Assembly (NCBI RefSeq): GCF_028389875.1 | Contig: NC_084664.1 | Span: forward strand, 119,481,966-119,545,965 | Length of the DNA: 64,000 nt | Direction: 5' to 3' | Source of the DNA: Rhea pennata | Taxonomy: Eukaryota > Chordata > Aves > Rheiformes > Rheidae | In this document: in pieces, positions 37,251 through 50,584 of the stretch | How positions within the stretch are numbered: the stretch's first letter is position 1 | How the letters are laid out: each line of letters starts with the position of its first letter | Notes under the pieces: generated by a model | What the model was told of the DNA's origin: nothing | The model's input: only the letters and a program-made list of their open reading frames with translations | The model's database searches: none | Made by a program: the position numbers and the translations under genes

Positions 37251-40200
37251 GCTCATGTGTAGATGATGATGATAATGCTCTATGTGCAGAAGCTCTTCAG
37301 TCAGTACCTCTCATGTCAGGTCTGTGGTGTTGTGGGAACAAGAAACAGAGTAGCATTGATTGCAAAATTGGGAGATGCTAGTAGTGGAAATTCCTCCATC
37401 TTAAGATCTGTCTTCTTTACTATTTCCATCAATGACTTCAGTGCAATAAATAGGAGCAATGTTCATGAAATTTGCTGAATTCATGGGAATGGGATGAATT
37501 TCAATAAAATAAAAGGCTATCTATTTAATAACAACAAGAAATAAATTATCTCCATAATTAGGATTTTAATGTTGCCTACCAAAGAGGAAGATGCATGTGT
37601 GGTGACTGATTCAAGAATGACTATGAATTACCATGGGAGGCAATCATATAAAAGGCAAATGAGATTCTAGAAAGTATTTGTGCTGGTGAGGACATATAAA
37701 GAGTACAGCCTAGCAGTCTGCTCATTCACTCTAATAGCGAGTAAGTGAAACAGGCCCTGAGAAGGTAGGAGAATTGGCAGTCTATTTTGAGAGAAGGCTG
37801 GTAGCCCTTAGCTTGATTGTTCTAATAATGGGGAAGGTTAATGGAGGGATACATGTGTTATCTATAATTACACCATGGTGAGGGAACAGGGACATTTTAG
37901 AGAAAGGACAATATTGGCATAAGCGAATACGGATAGATTGGAAACTAAAAGATGTTCCTGTTTTCTAAAAGAGTGTTCTCTTGAACAGCCATCCAAACAT
38001 TCTAGAAAGGGCATAAAGCAAGAGTTTAAAGGTGGGGTACATTAAGTTCATAAAAAGAATGATATGACATGTTTGCTTGTAAGGGCAGGGAACAGGGCCT
38101 TGTAATCCATATTTCCACTGCAATCCCCCCCCCTTTTTTTTCTACAATGAAGAAAGAGTACTCTGTGCTTATGGGCCAGTTGCCACAAACTGGTGAGCAC
38201 ACAACATCCACAGAGGTTGAAGCCCTTATTAGCTATCTCCTCTCCTTGATGATCTCCATGACATGGCCTGCCCCAGCTGCTGTTGTCCTCTAAGGATTTT
38301 TTCCACCCTGTTATATCTTTACTTAAGTTTCATATCTCTCATTTGAACCTCCTTTTGTGTTAACTATGCAGCCTGAAAAGAAAATCAATTTACTGCATTT
38401 TATCATTAAAGCCAGGACTGGTAATGGCTGCAAGGGTCAGAAGTGAGGAGACCATGTGTCAGAGCACACTAGTTTGTCACATCAGAGGGCTAAGAAGTGA
38501 AGTTAAGGATTAAGACAAACTGCAGAATGCAGTGTTCACCCCTGTAGAATATGATCCCGAAAATATGAAATGCCTTGCCTAGGTTACTGTAACACAGGTC
38601 TGGACGTGAATAGCTGGGTACATTCAGTGGTGGGACTCTTGCAGGTGGTTTATTTGGTTAACTTGCAGGCTTGCAGGTTAACTTGGATGCCATGACCAGG
38701 GCAGGTCTACGTGGTGGCTTGGAGGAGACTACTGGCAGTCATGCTAATTCTGCCATTTGGCAGAATGAGTACAAGAAAGGCAAATGAGAGAAACACCTGT
38801 CTGGTGGTCATTTCTTCCCATCAGAGAAGACTGAATTTATCTGGAGGCATAATTAAAAAATATCACATAGCTGGTGGAGCCCTGAGCCCTGTCAGTATGA
38901 AGTGAAGCATCGTTAATTGATACAAATTGTTTGTTAAAAAGTGACTCATTTGTCATGGCTTGCACAGTGCCTTGGATGAAGAAAATCCTTAAAGATGGAA
39001 TAAAACCATTTGCTGTCATTGCGGAGGAGTCTCTGAAACACACTGCACATATGCTTTTGAGCTATGCTCGATGTCTGGCAGAGCAAGACTTTTAGCATTC
39101 ATTTTCTGGTACTAGTAAGTACAAATCTTAAATGAGCAACGATCACAGTTGGCCACTGATGCCAATTCTAGCTGCGAAGGAGGCGAAGAACAGCAATAGA
39201 ATCAGTGTTGTATTTACTGAAACTGTCTGAAAAGAAGAGCAATACTCATCTCTTCAGAGTACGGAGCCAAAGCAGTCGTGCAGGGAAAGGAAGGGAACAG
39301 CACTGCTGAGGAGCAGCAGGAGGGGGCTCTCCGCGAGGCCCAGAGAGCAGGAGCAGAAGGCGATGCTGGCCCAGCAGGGCGAGGGCAGTAGGGCCAGTGA
39401 TGGTGACCAGGGTCAGCCTCAGCTCTGGGATCGTTAGATGGGCTGAGGCAGGTCACAGCTTCTCAACTGAGCTGCTTTTGCTGCAGCTAGATCCCGGTTA
39501 TGTGGCTGTGGAGGATCAGTGCAGACTCTGGAGAGTGGGAAGGGTCTGCAGAGCCCATGGGTGCCTCTGAGCATGGCAGGGAAAGCCCAAAATGAACATC
39601 AGCAACATCGCTTTTCTGCAAAAGGTGTTTTGCACCCTCTGTCCAAAGAAGAAGTCCTATTTCTAGAACAGGGAAGTAGCCTCGGTAGCAGTTTATTTCA
39701 GTGCTTTCTGATGCAGTTTCGTTATTCCCTCTCTCCACCCTTTCCCTGCAGCCCTGTTTCACAAGAGGAAGTGATGAGAAGAGGTTTAGAAGTAAAGTGA
39801 CATGGGGTGACACAGCACCAGCTTCCACAATGAGGAATGCCGAAATTCAAAGCAATCATACTCCAAAGATAAAAATAAAAATAAAAAATTGCTTTGCAAA
39901 GAGGTAAGAAAAGTACTTGCTAAGTAAGGAGGAATATGGGATAGAAGTTAGCCTGGGAATTCATTTACTGGGATCTGGCAGAAAACAGGAAAGATCCGGA
40001 TGCAGTCATCTCAGCCAGCAGTGAGATGACTTGGTTGTAGGTGTCTATTCACAGGGGATACAGTGCTGGCCAACCACCTCACCCTGTTCTTCAGTATAGG
40101 AGGCAAATCTGATATTGAATACACCAAATTCCTTCATATACTCCAGCTTCAGCTTCCTCATTTGAGTCAGACGTGTCTTTTAGGACTTTAGTAACAAGCA

Positions 40201-43200
40201 ATCTTTTATAATTTCAGTAATATACCTGAGTTTTTTTGCACATGAGCCTTGCAGGTCTTGAACCACTCTTCCTGCTACTAATTTTGTGTTTTGCAAATAC
40301 AGGTAGTTTAGAGGTGCCTCAATTGTTGTGGGTCTAATTAATCACTTCTCTCTATTGGAAGCAGACAATTTTACTTTGAAGATCTCTGCAAGCACATAAA
40401 ATTTTGAACTAATGTAAAACTGAATATTTAAAAATTTCTATGGACTGTATGTAGCAGTATGATTTTACTGGATGGAGCTACTCCTACGGGAAGTTTTGTT
40501 ATTAACTTAAAGAAGAGCAAGAGCAGGTAGTTACTTGGGAGTCTATTCTATTATTACCAGGTTGTCCCAGTGATGATGCCACATACATTTTTCATTAACC
40601 TGAAAATGTGCTGCTGCCCTTCTTCAGCTGCTAGAATGATTTCTGGAATTTTCTCAGCAACAGTTCTCTATGCAACAGTTTTCTCTTTTTCTGCTTGCTA
40701 AGGTTTTGCAACAGTATTAGCTAATTCTGGAGAGAGAGTAAGATGCCTGAGGGTATGGTGTCACTGACCATTTTCTCAGGGGCAAGGCAGTCTCGAGCAG
40801 TTCCCCTCGCAATTTCAGCTGCTTGTTCCTGCCCTTCCCACTGTCCCTGCAGCAGTGTCACCACAGCACAGGTGGAACAGGTGGTCCATTGGGCCAGGGA
40901 ACCCATCAGAATTTCAAATGATCCTTTTTTAGTGAGATCATTTCTGTCAGATGAGCTCACCTGGTCCTACAGACACCTTGCCAGCATTGCTGCAGCCACT
41001 TATGCAATCGGCGCGAACCAATGTGTGCTAGCCTTGCTGTCACGAGAAGCTCTCCCCCCCTGAACTCCAACCACGTGTCCTCACCCCTTTGCTTTGCTTG
41101 CAGCGGGAAGTGACCAGGCTGAGAGGGCCGATGGGAGCCAGCTGGCTGTCCGTGCTGGGCAGGAGCTCTCAGGGTCCCGAGCGCACCAGCTGCCAGTGCT
41201 TGTGAGGCTCGTAACCTTGTTTGCTCTTGTTGCAGGAGAGGATGGAAAGTCATCACTAAGGGGTGCACGTGAAATGGAGGTTCAGCTGCTGCTTGGTTTG
41301 CAGCCCCTCGCCTCAAGAGGGGAAATACTGAAACTGGAAGTGAAAAGGTTTTACCTTCCCTTTCCTCACTAGCACTTCTGTTAGTGTGTATCCACAGAAA
41401 ATCTGGCACCAGCTTTTATGGCGAGCTAGACATTATGAAATATAACTGACTATGCAGAAAAAGAGATTTCCATCATAGCTTTGTTTTGGATAATGTGTAA
41501 GATATAGTAAAGTGTTTCTCAGATTTGTACTTTGATAGTTATAGAAAATCAGACATAATATGTGAGGGCTCAATATAGTCACTTCACCTTCTGTGGATGA
41601 GGTCAAGCTATCATTACTAGTTAGGAAAAATCCCTGAAAGATAAAAACTCATTTTTAATTAAAAGTCCTTTGTATTTTTGTAAATTGAGATACCGATTTG
41701 GACTTTAATTGAACTTACCAGTGAGAAACATATGTTAATACAAGTTGGTTCTTATGAGCCAAAAATAAATTATTACAGTAGTCATTAATGTAACTGAGAG
41801 TAGGAAAATATTACAGTTAGGAAAATGCATGTTGTAATTACTACTGTTATCTCAGTGTTTTGTATTAAAGATTCTTTGTTCTGGATACTATTAATTAATA
41901 TTGATTTGGAGAACAGAAAAAGAACTTCTCAATATTAAAAGCAGTTTAGCTGTATTTAAACCAAGACAGTTCCTTTTTTTTTTCTGCCTTGGCTGTATCT
42001 TTAGACCTCCATCTAACAGCAGCTGTGATTTATTTTTAGCTTTTTTTCTTTGCATATTTAAAAGGGTGTTTCCGTATGGTGTGAAGCATAAGCTAGTATA
42101 GCAATTAACTGGCAAAGAGAATGAGCTTTACTATTCCAAATAACTCTGAAATTAATTCCTGGTATAAATCAAAGGCAACTACACACAGTGAATAGTATGG
42201 CTCTAGTGTATATGCATAACATAGATTTTTCCATTTTAGGGACTCGATAGAGTACACAAACTGAATTCAAAAGATGCCATCTAACAATGAGTTTAAATGC
42301 TCAGAACACCACAATACTGGCTGAAGTGTTGTAGGGTTGCCTTTTTAATTCATATTATATAAATTGAATATTGAAGAAATACTGGCTAATCAGTAATATC
42401 CTTTCAGAAGCACTACTATGTATGTCTAATGGAGCATGCTCCAAAGGCTACATTTACATCTAAATACAATGATCCATGCAGAAAATATCCGGCTTTTATT
42501 TATAAATTACAATGAGCTTTTCTTTTTATACTCAGAATGGTTCTCTGTAAAGAAAGGAAGCTCCGTCTTCCATGATGAGCAACTGATTTCATATTGTTTA
42601 GATAAGGTATAGTGATTTTGACAGTCAATGCATATTATACATAATGAATTATAAAACTGTGACTATATAAATGGTTTTACTATATCCTTTTTAACTGGTC
42701 AAACAGCCTCTAATAAATAAATGATAAGGTTAGAGAGCAAAATCTTTCTACACTGCATCTTAATGGAGAATTAAATTAACAAGTACTCATAAAGAAATAA
42801 TTAATATCAGGATCTTCTTTGATTTTCTCTTTTATAATTCTAAACAAATCTCTGGAGCTTTTTTGTCCTAAAAGACAAAAAGAACCTTCACAACTAGAGA
42901 GTATCCTAACATTTGTGCACACTAGAATCATAATAATATAAATCAGTGTATTATTTTCATGCATATAAATACTCTTGGACTTTCTCTGTTCAGTGCAGTT
43001 TTCTTTCAGAGACAAGGCCATCAGTTTCTGACCTCTGTGTCCTCATCGGCGGGGATGGGAAGGAAGGGCTGAGGAAAGGCCTTGCTTTCCTATTCTGGTT
43101 TGTTGATTTACGCTGGTTTACAAGGCAGACACTTTAAATTACCTGAAGCATCTTCTCGTGATGGACTAAGACCAGATCTTAGGTCTCCTTAAGGCATTTC

Positions 43201-45854
43201 CAGAAAAGCACTCCTCTATGCATCCAATTAAAAAAACAGCAGTGTCATCTGCAGAGGCCCAGCCAGACACAAACATCTTCTCGTGTCATGGCACTCTTTC
43301 CACCCAAGTGTGCTGAGCCCTTAGTTATCACTTCCACTTGGTCCTTCTCCAAACTGGATTAGATGTACCCAGCAGGTACAAGCTATATCCAGCTGGACCC
43401 AGAAAGAGCCCCTTTTTAGCTCATAAGGGGCTAGAATATCTAGCTGCCCACAGCACTTAGAAATTAGGAAGTTTGGGAGCCCCCTTGGAAAATAATACGT
43501 TTAAACACTTGCCCAGCATCAGAGAAAATTTCTGGGACCTGTGACAGACCCTAACTCCTCTTCATCGTACAGAGCCACTCATTCTTTCCCTAGCAGCTTT
43601 TGAATGTGTCTGCATTGCAGTCATTGTTCATACAAACACTGCAGACTGGGTTAAGCTTGCTCAACTACTGCTGAGCTGCTGTAGCAGCATAAAGCCCTGC
43701 TACAAATTCTGCTTCAGCAGAACTGTGTGGTGCTTTGTTTTTAAACTATCTGGGGTACAATTAGTCCAAACTGTAAAAAGTGACAGTCTGTAGGTCAGCC
43801 AATGGGCTGACTGCCAAAAGAACTGAGCAGCCAGAAATTCTGAGAATCAGTCATTTATTCAGATGCATAAATTCAGACACCTACTTTTTAAAAAATTTTG
43901 CCCAGACATTTGTGCAAATTTGTTTTTGAAAAAGTAATAATGATTTTATTTGATAATTACATTCCTAAGAAAAAGATTGGATTTCTGCTATCTTCACTCA
44001 TGTATATTTTCAAATAAAATAAAGCTTACCAACCTATCTCTTCTCAGTGGTCAGCAGATTGCAGTGTCCAAATTCAAGGATAATATGTGTGAATTTGCGC
44101 AGAAAGCTTTCCAAGGGCTCCTTCTCTGTGGTTGAGCGAGAGGCCAGGACACTAAGCCTCTGTTTATTCTAGGCCCTTTAGGTACTCCGTTCGCTATTTT
44201 ACTCCCTGCAATACTTCTCTAACAGTGACAAGTATGAGAGAAACTTGAGGGAAGGAAGCAGGATTTGCTGACACCCATGTCCAGTGCAAGTTTTGGTCAA
44301 GGTCAGGCAAGCCAGGAACAAAACCCCTTGTGCTCTGGCTACAGTGCTAGAGATGCCCCGTATCGCAGTGAAAGGACTCCTACACAGTAGTCCAAATTCA
44401 GCAGAGGACTGAGTTCACATATACTGCTTTACTTCTCTGGCAGATTTACTAGGAGTTGTAATCCCTCCACTAACACTGTCTAGAGCTGCAGCTGTGTTAT
44501 AGGACACAGAACAGGGAGTGTCTATGCAGCCTCCATCCACGCTGCATTGGTGTCCTCACTAATGAGCATAAATCTTGCATGCATTTGGTGTCTTCCTGGC
44601 ATCCTCACAGATACAGCACGCAAGTATGTTGATTCTGCAACTATGAATCTCCTCAGGTTGCCATAAACAGGAGTTTTGTTCTCTATTTGGTATTCACTTT
44701 GTGTGAAAAACTGGTCCTCCTCCCCTCTTTCTATTTCACGTGGTCTTGACCACTCGTGGAAGTGACCACTGCTTATAACAGTTTAAAAGGGCCACTGCTT
44801 TCTTTGTCATTTTTCAAGAATATGCAGTATTCAGGGTCAGATTAGGACTTGGGGGATAATGCCCAGAGTAGAGTGAACTGGAGCTCTTTGGAGAATGAAG
44901 GGAGCAGATTTCTTGCAATCCTCCACCAACCAGAGCTTCCTACACAGTGTCTGTGGCACTGGTACTACCACTGCTGTTCTGTGCTTGCTAAGGAAATGAA
45001 ACCTTTGGACTGTTAAAAAGGCTTTCAGTGTTCATTCATACATGATTAATTGTTTATATGGCCATCAAATTGCCCTCTGAAGGTATGATGGGAAAATAAG
45101 TCCCAATGATAAAGTATACTGTCAAAATTGTCCTCATGTAGTTTTAATTACTTAGGGTGTTTGGCATAAACTCCACTCCAGAAGCCTATTATTCCACACA
45201 TATTTTATAGTGGGTCTAGATGTACACATAAAATTAATTGATTTGAGATGGAATATACTGTTTTGACAGCCAGCTTTTGTTAAGGAGTGTGCTCCTCCAT
45301 TAAAGGAGGGAGTATAGCTGAAGTAATTTATGAATGATGGCTAGAACACGGTATTGAACAGCGATGTGTAGAGTGTGGTAGACTCTGAAAATCAAAAAAA
45401 AAAAAAAAAAAAAACTGATCATCCCTTTGCGTAGAGGTGGTGGCACTGTCAGGAGCTATTCTTTCATCCCTCAAGCCACAAACTGAACAGGTAAGAAATT
45501 AATTAATACATTGTTATGCAATTTCATCTATGAGAGAGCTATGCCATTGCTACTATAGTAAGAGAAACATATCTTTCAATGTTTCCATCTATGGCTTAGT
45601 CTAGGAAGGTGAGAATGGGAGTAGTTTTCTGTGAGCCACCCAGAAACTGAATTCTTAACGCAGAGATGCCAAAATACAGCGCCTTGTCAGAGTAGATATG
45701 TCCTGCCTATTGCCACCAGCCACCAGAGCGTGGCTTCTCCTAGGTGAGGCAGGGTTTGGGCCCAGCCCACTCCTGTCTTCCTTGGGTTTGTCATCGTTCA
45801 AACTTGAAAGGGAAATTTGAACAGTAATATCTTCCAAACACCACCCAGGACACA
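37251..45854. other. Intergenic, gene-poor
   Basis: No gene supported. Contains a C9/T8 run near 38107-38123 and GC-richer patches at 39160-39560 and 40740-41390 with open frames on both strands but no motifs or splice-bounded exons. A pure A21 run lies at 45394-45414. Confidence 0.5.
45394..45414. repeat. A21 homopolymer
   Basis: Twenty-one consecutive A. It could be the tail of a retroposed sequence, but no recognisable source lies upstream. Confidence 0.95.
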
Positions 45855-47110
45855 AGAACAACCATGTTGGGCTGAAGGTCCATCTAACCCAGTTTCTTCT
45901 GTCCAGCAGAGACAACAGCAGATGGCAAAGGAAAGGCATGAGAAAAGGACAAGCACATAATATTTCCCTGATAGTTTCTCCCAGCTTCTAGCAAGTTGTG
46001 GCTCAGGGACTCCCTTCACTAGAGGTTGTATTTAATAGCCTATTAAATACACTCAGTGGTAGGTACTTAATATGTAGCATATATTTAACAGCCCTCACTG
46101 GATTTATTTTCCATTAGTTCATGCCAGTTGCTTTTTTAACCCATGTAAATTTTTAGCATCCCACACACCCTATGACAAAGCACTTTATAGCCTAACTATA
46201 CACTGTGTGAGAAAAAAAATCTTTTGCTAGTTTTGTATTTCCTGCCTGCTAGTTGCATTTGTTACCCCCTAGCTCTTACATTAAGAGAAACGGGGAACAA
46301 TCATTCTCTACTCACTTTCTATGCCACTTATGAATTTATAGACTCCATTATGTTTTCCCTCAGTTGTTTCTTTCTAGGCTGAAGAATCCTAGTCTATTTA
46401 TTCATTATTATATGGAAGTAGTTTCATTCTTTTATCTTCCTTTTCTCCCCTCTGTCCACCTTTTTCATTTCTACTTTATAATTATTGAGATAGGGATACC
46501 AGAAATGCACACAATATTCAAAATACGGATTTAAATTCTGCATAATAATAGCTTTTGATTTATTCTTCATTCTTTTCCCTAGTAATTCCTAATACTAGAC
46601 TTGCCTTTTTACTCACTACTGCATATTGAGTTGACATTTTTAGATAATTATGTATTTTAAAATCTGATTCCTGTGTGGTTCAACTCATTCAGAACCCATC
46701 ACTGTATATATAGAGTTATTTTTTCCCCTGTTCATCACTTTACATTTACCTATGTTGAATTTCGTCTTCCTTCACTTCCTCACTATCCAGGTCACTCACT
46801 TTCATGAACTCCTTCTATATTTATTCATAGTTGGCCTTTCTGTTTCCTACATGAATACCTTACCATCATCACTGAATGTTATCTGACAATTCATCAGTCT
46901 CTTCAGATCAATTATGAATATTTTGAACAGCACAAGCTGTCACAGAGATCTCTTCAGGGCTCTGTCTCCCCGCAGTGACCTCTCCTTTTGCAAGAAAAGA
47001 CCCTTTTTCCTACCCTTTGTTTGATATTTTTAAAATAGTCACTTATCCATGTGAGAACCAAGTGTTTAGTCTTCCTCAATATATTGAACTTATCTATGCA
47101 TTAGAACGGC
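45855..47110 (-). mobile_element. Old, diverged CR1-family LINE (3' UTR and end of reverse transcriptase ORF)
   Basis: About 1.25 kb runs colinear, in antisense, with an old CR1 family common in turtles and crocodilians. Landmarks from left to right are AAGGTCCATCTAACCCAGT (45875), the TTTCTAGGCTGAAGAATCC block (about 46370), ATGCACACAATATTCAAAAT (about 46505), TACATTTACCTATGTTGAAT (about 46741) and the CAGATCAATTATGAATATTT block (about 46906). The last is TTTCCTACCCTTTGTTTGAT (about 47008). These are antisense to the 3' UTR and the C-terminal third of ORF2. The copy is AT-shifted and full of stops and indels, much older than the CR1 at 1.5-2.4 kb. The right end is uncertain and could reach about 47180. 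Confidence 0.72.
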
Positions 47111-50100
47111 TTCTATTAATTCTCTTTGTTGACTTCTCGTGTAATCTTCTCCACAAACCAGCAGTGCCATCAGTGTGAATTCTCTACCAACAATGAGTAT
47201 CTGCAATTTTCCTTTGGGTCTCTTGCATGAGTAATGAAGTAGTTGTCACAGCTGATATTTAAATGTTGACCTGGGCATCTGGATATCCTATTGAGATGGG
47301 TATGAATGGTCGTATCTCAGAACAATTTTCCTTCTTACTGCAGATTTGTGCAGGAATCTTTACAGAGATTGCAGTCACTTGACCTTAGGATTTGTCTACA
47401 GCTGTACTAGATAATTTTTCCCCTCTCCACACTATCAGAGTATATACACGACTGCATTCAATCTGATTATGATTTTTAGCATTTCCTTCTTCACCTCATT
47501 CTGTGGGTGGGAGTGCTAGTGATGATGTACTGGACTTCCTTTGTGGGCAGTATCAACTGAGGGTTTTAAGCACATCTCAGTAGTAACAGTATCTTAAAGA
47601 ATCAGGCCCAAGACTAGGGCCACAGCACTCTTGCTTCCAACTCTGTGAGATTTTGGAACAGCAGTTTATTTACTATCGGGTCAGTAGATTCTATCACAGC
47701 TATATGAAAAGTAAGTACTGCTTTCTGAATGCTCTTTTTTTGAGCAAAGGGTAGGTGGGTCCCTGGAAGGGCCCATCTTGTGAAAAAGAACTTCAGGAGC
47801 TGTGGATTCGGGCATTACACTTGCTGGAATTGCCATTCCGTTTACATTAATAGAGCAATTATTGTTCCCTCTTCATTTGCATAATTGTAGATTTTTTTAG
47901 AATCAGATGATTACATTTTTAAAAATAACTTTCTACACAACTCTACTAGAGAGATCAATATTTTAAAAACATTAGTGTCAATATATCAGTGCTTCAATTC
48001 AGATCAGGAGTGTGCTTTTGAAGTCAATCTTCTACTCATACACTCACCTACCATGGTTCGGTTGTCATCCCGGAGTGGTCTTGGAGCACATAAGATGGAT
48101 TCTTTTCAGATGAAACTAAAACGGGAGATGCAGAAGATGTATATGAATGCTCATTCAATCCAGAGTCCAGACCTGGTCCAGAAAACCTCCTCTGAAAGAT
48201 GTGAACATAGGATACCAGGACATAATCATATTGCAAACCTTGTAGAAATATAGCTTCTTCATATGGTGCAGACATTGGATCTTCAGCATCAACTGCTTTG
48301 CTCTAGAGATTACTCTTACTGATTGACATTACTTGCTCAATTCAGGGGCAAATCACTAAGATCTGCTGTGTTCAAATGACTGAGAAGAGAAAGGAAAAAT
48401 TGGTTAGAAAGAGTCCTTGCCTTCAGAGTACTGAGAAAAACCACAACCACCATGTTCTGAAGTGCAAAATTATGAGCTGTCACTCTCTGTCTGCCACCAG
48501 CCTTGATGAAATGGCCTGTTAAGACCATTTCTGTTGCTTCACTGGAGATGTTTGTTTGCGGTTACAGCCACCTGGGTCTTTGCTGTGAGAGTCATACCAA
48601 AAGCATTTAAGGAAAGGAAGACAGAAGCAACCCTGCTACTTCTAGAATAGGAATTCTAGTAACAGAGATCAGAAAAAAATGCTGCAATTAAATTTGACTG
48701 ATCGTTTCTCAAGATGAGATACCCTACAAGAACCAGCTCAGAAAGCTCAACACCAATATTTAGTTGAGAAATAATTACATTTATATGATGAAATTATTGG
48801 TATATTCATGTTCAGTAATCCATTTTTGGAATTATAATTTTAAATTCTTTTGTATCCAAATTCATAAGAGCAAGTGAGTATATTAAGCCTTTCTTATACT
48901 GTTAGGATATTGATTTGCATATAAACACAGACATCCAATTCCCTCGCTACTTATTTTCAGTTTCAAATGTTTGTAAAATTGCAGCTTGCTTAACTGTGTT
49001 TTGAAGCAGCTGAGTTGTGTAATTCAAATATACAACACTAGAAAAAAGGCACTTTTAATATATTTCATTAAATTTAAAAATTTTGTACATCTTATTTCAA
49101 GCTTTCCAATTTGTTTTAGAAAATCCATGTACCAGATCCTTGGTACGATAATGTGGAAGTGTTTAATACCTTCAGTAAAACCAACTGGATTTATACTAGC
49201 TGTGAATCTGAACTACTAGTACCTCTTCCTATGCCGTGAGCTTATTTCCCATGCAAATGTCTGGAGCCAGATCAGAATCGTGTGACAACTGGTGTAGCAA
49301 TAGAGCTTCCTCATACTGAATGCGACTTTGTGGCAGTTACACAGAATATATTTAACCTGCATTAGGTTTAACACAGGTGAATTACCAGTGACACAGTCTA
49401 GTGGTTTACATTTGCACACAGTGATCTGATCAAACTGGTAAAAAAGGGGAAGTTCAGGCCTGAAATCTGTACTGGTCAGCCTACAGTTATGGTAAAAAGG
49501 ACTTTTAAAAACACCCAGGCAACATAAAGATTAGAAGCTAGGTGAGCTTCCTAGTGACAAAAGCAAACTATAGCTTTTTTAGATCACTGGAGTATTTGCT
49601 AACTGGGAAGAAATGCGAAGAAAATCTGTGTGTGGTATACACAGAAGTGTGTGATTTACACTTCCTTACCGAATTGCTGTTATATGCAGATACACACGGT
49701 TTCCAGCTTGTTACCTCAGAGACAGATGAAACAACAGCATTACACATATCTAGCAACACTTTGAGAACTCCAGGAGAAGAATCCCATGTTCCCACCTAAA
49801 GCCAGTAATGCTGTTCAACTGCTCACTGCTTCTCCCAGACTGCAACCAGCAGCTGATGGGGTGACTGCACAGGAAAAATCCCTCTGCTGGCACAGAAAAC
49901 CCCCTTGTCTGCAGCTACTCATTCTGGTAACCATCCGCAGTCAGCCAGACAGGTGTCACTCAAAGCAATTCCTCTCAACACAAAGCCATTCTGTCTATGG
50001 TTGCAGGGCTTGAGCCAATTTAATTTAATTTATTAGAGATGAAAGGAACCTTTGCCTCTGTGACAATGGGTGAGACAGGTTTGTGATGATTCTCATTTAA

Positions 50101-50553
50101 TTGATGAGTGTAGACTTGGCACTTGACAACTGACCAGACGTATTAACACACTAGGGGTGAAATCCCAAAAGGATTTCACAAGCGTCTACATGAGTCTGAG
50201 GTTTAACTTCCCGTAGCAAGTCCATTTGCAACCTTTCTCGACTGGACAAAACCAGACCCGTTTGGCTGCATCTCACAAACATTGATCCCAACAGAAATCC
50301 CCCTTTATCAGAGAAACAATCACTAGTAGGTCCAAAGTCCCATCTTTATTTCAGTGTGAGACTCTTTGTGGCTGAATTATACACCCCAGTGACAATACTG
50401 TAATTCTACGTAATCACATGCTAATTAGACCTTTTGCTACTTAACTAGCACCTATGCCCAAGTTAGGAACATTTAAGTATGCATAAAAAGCCTACAAAAA
50501 GTTAAATGTTCTTTGCAGAGCTGTTCTGAAGGGGAAATTATACTCTCCGGAAA

Positions 50554-50584
<31 letters not shown>

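Noticed and set aside
40957-41409. A 150-codon minus-strand open frame in a GC-richer patch
   Set aside because: An opposing plus-strand frame covers most of it and no family features are visible.
47975-48275. Overlapping sense and antisense frames that looked like a possible exon or processed pseudogene
   Set aside because: Neither translation resembles a protein I can name, and no poly-A tail or target duplication is visible.
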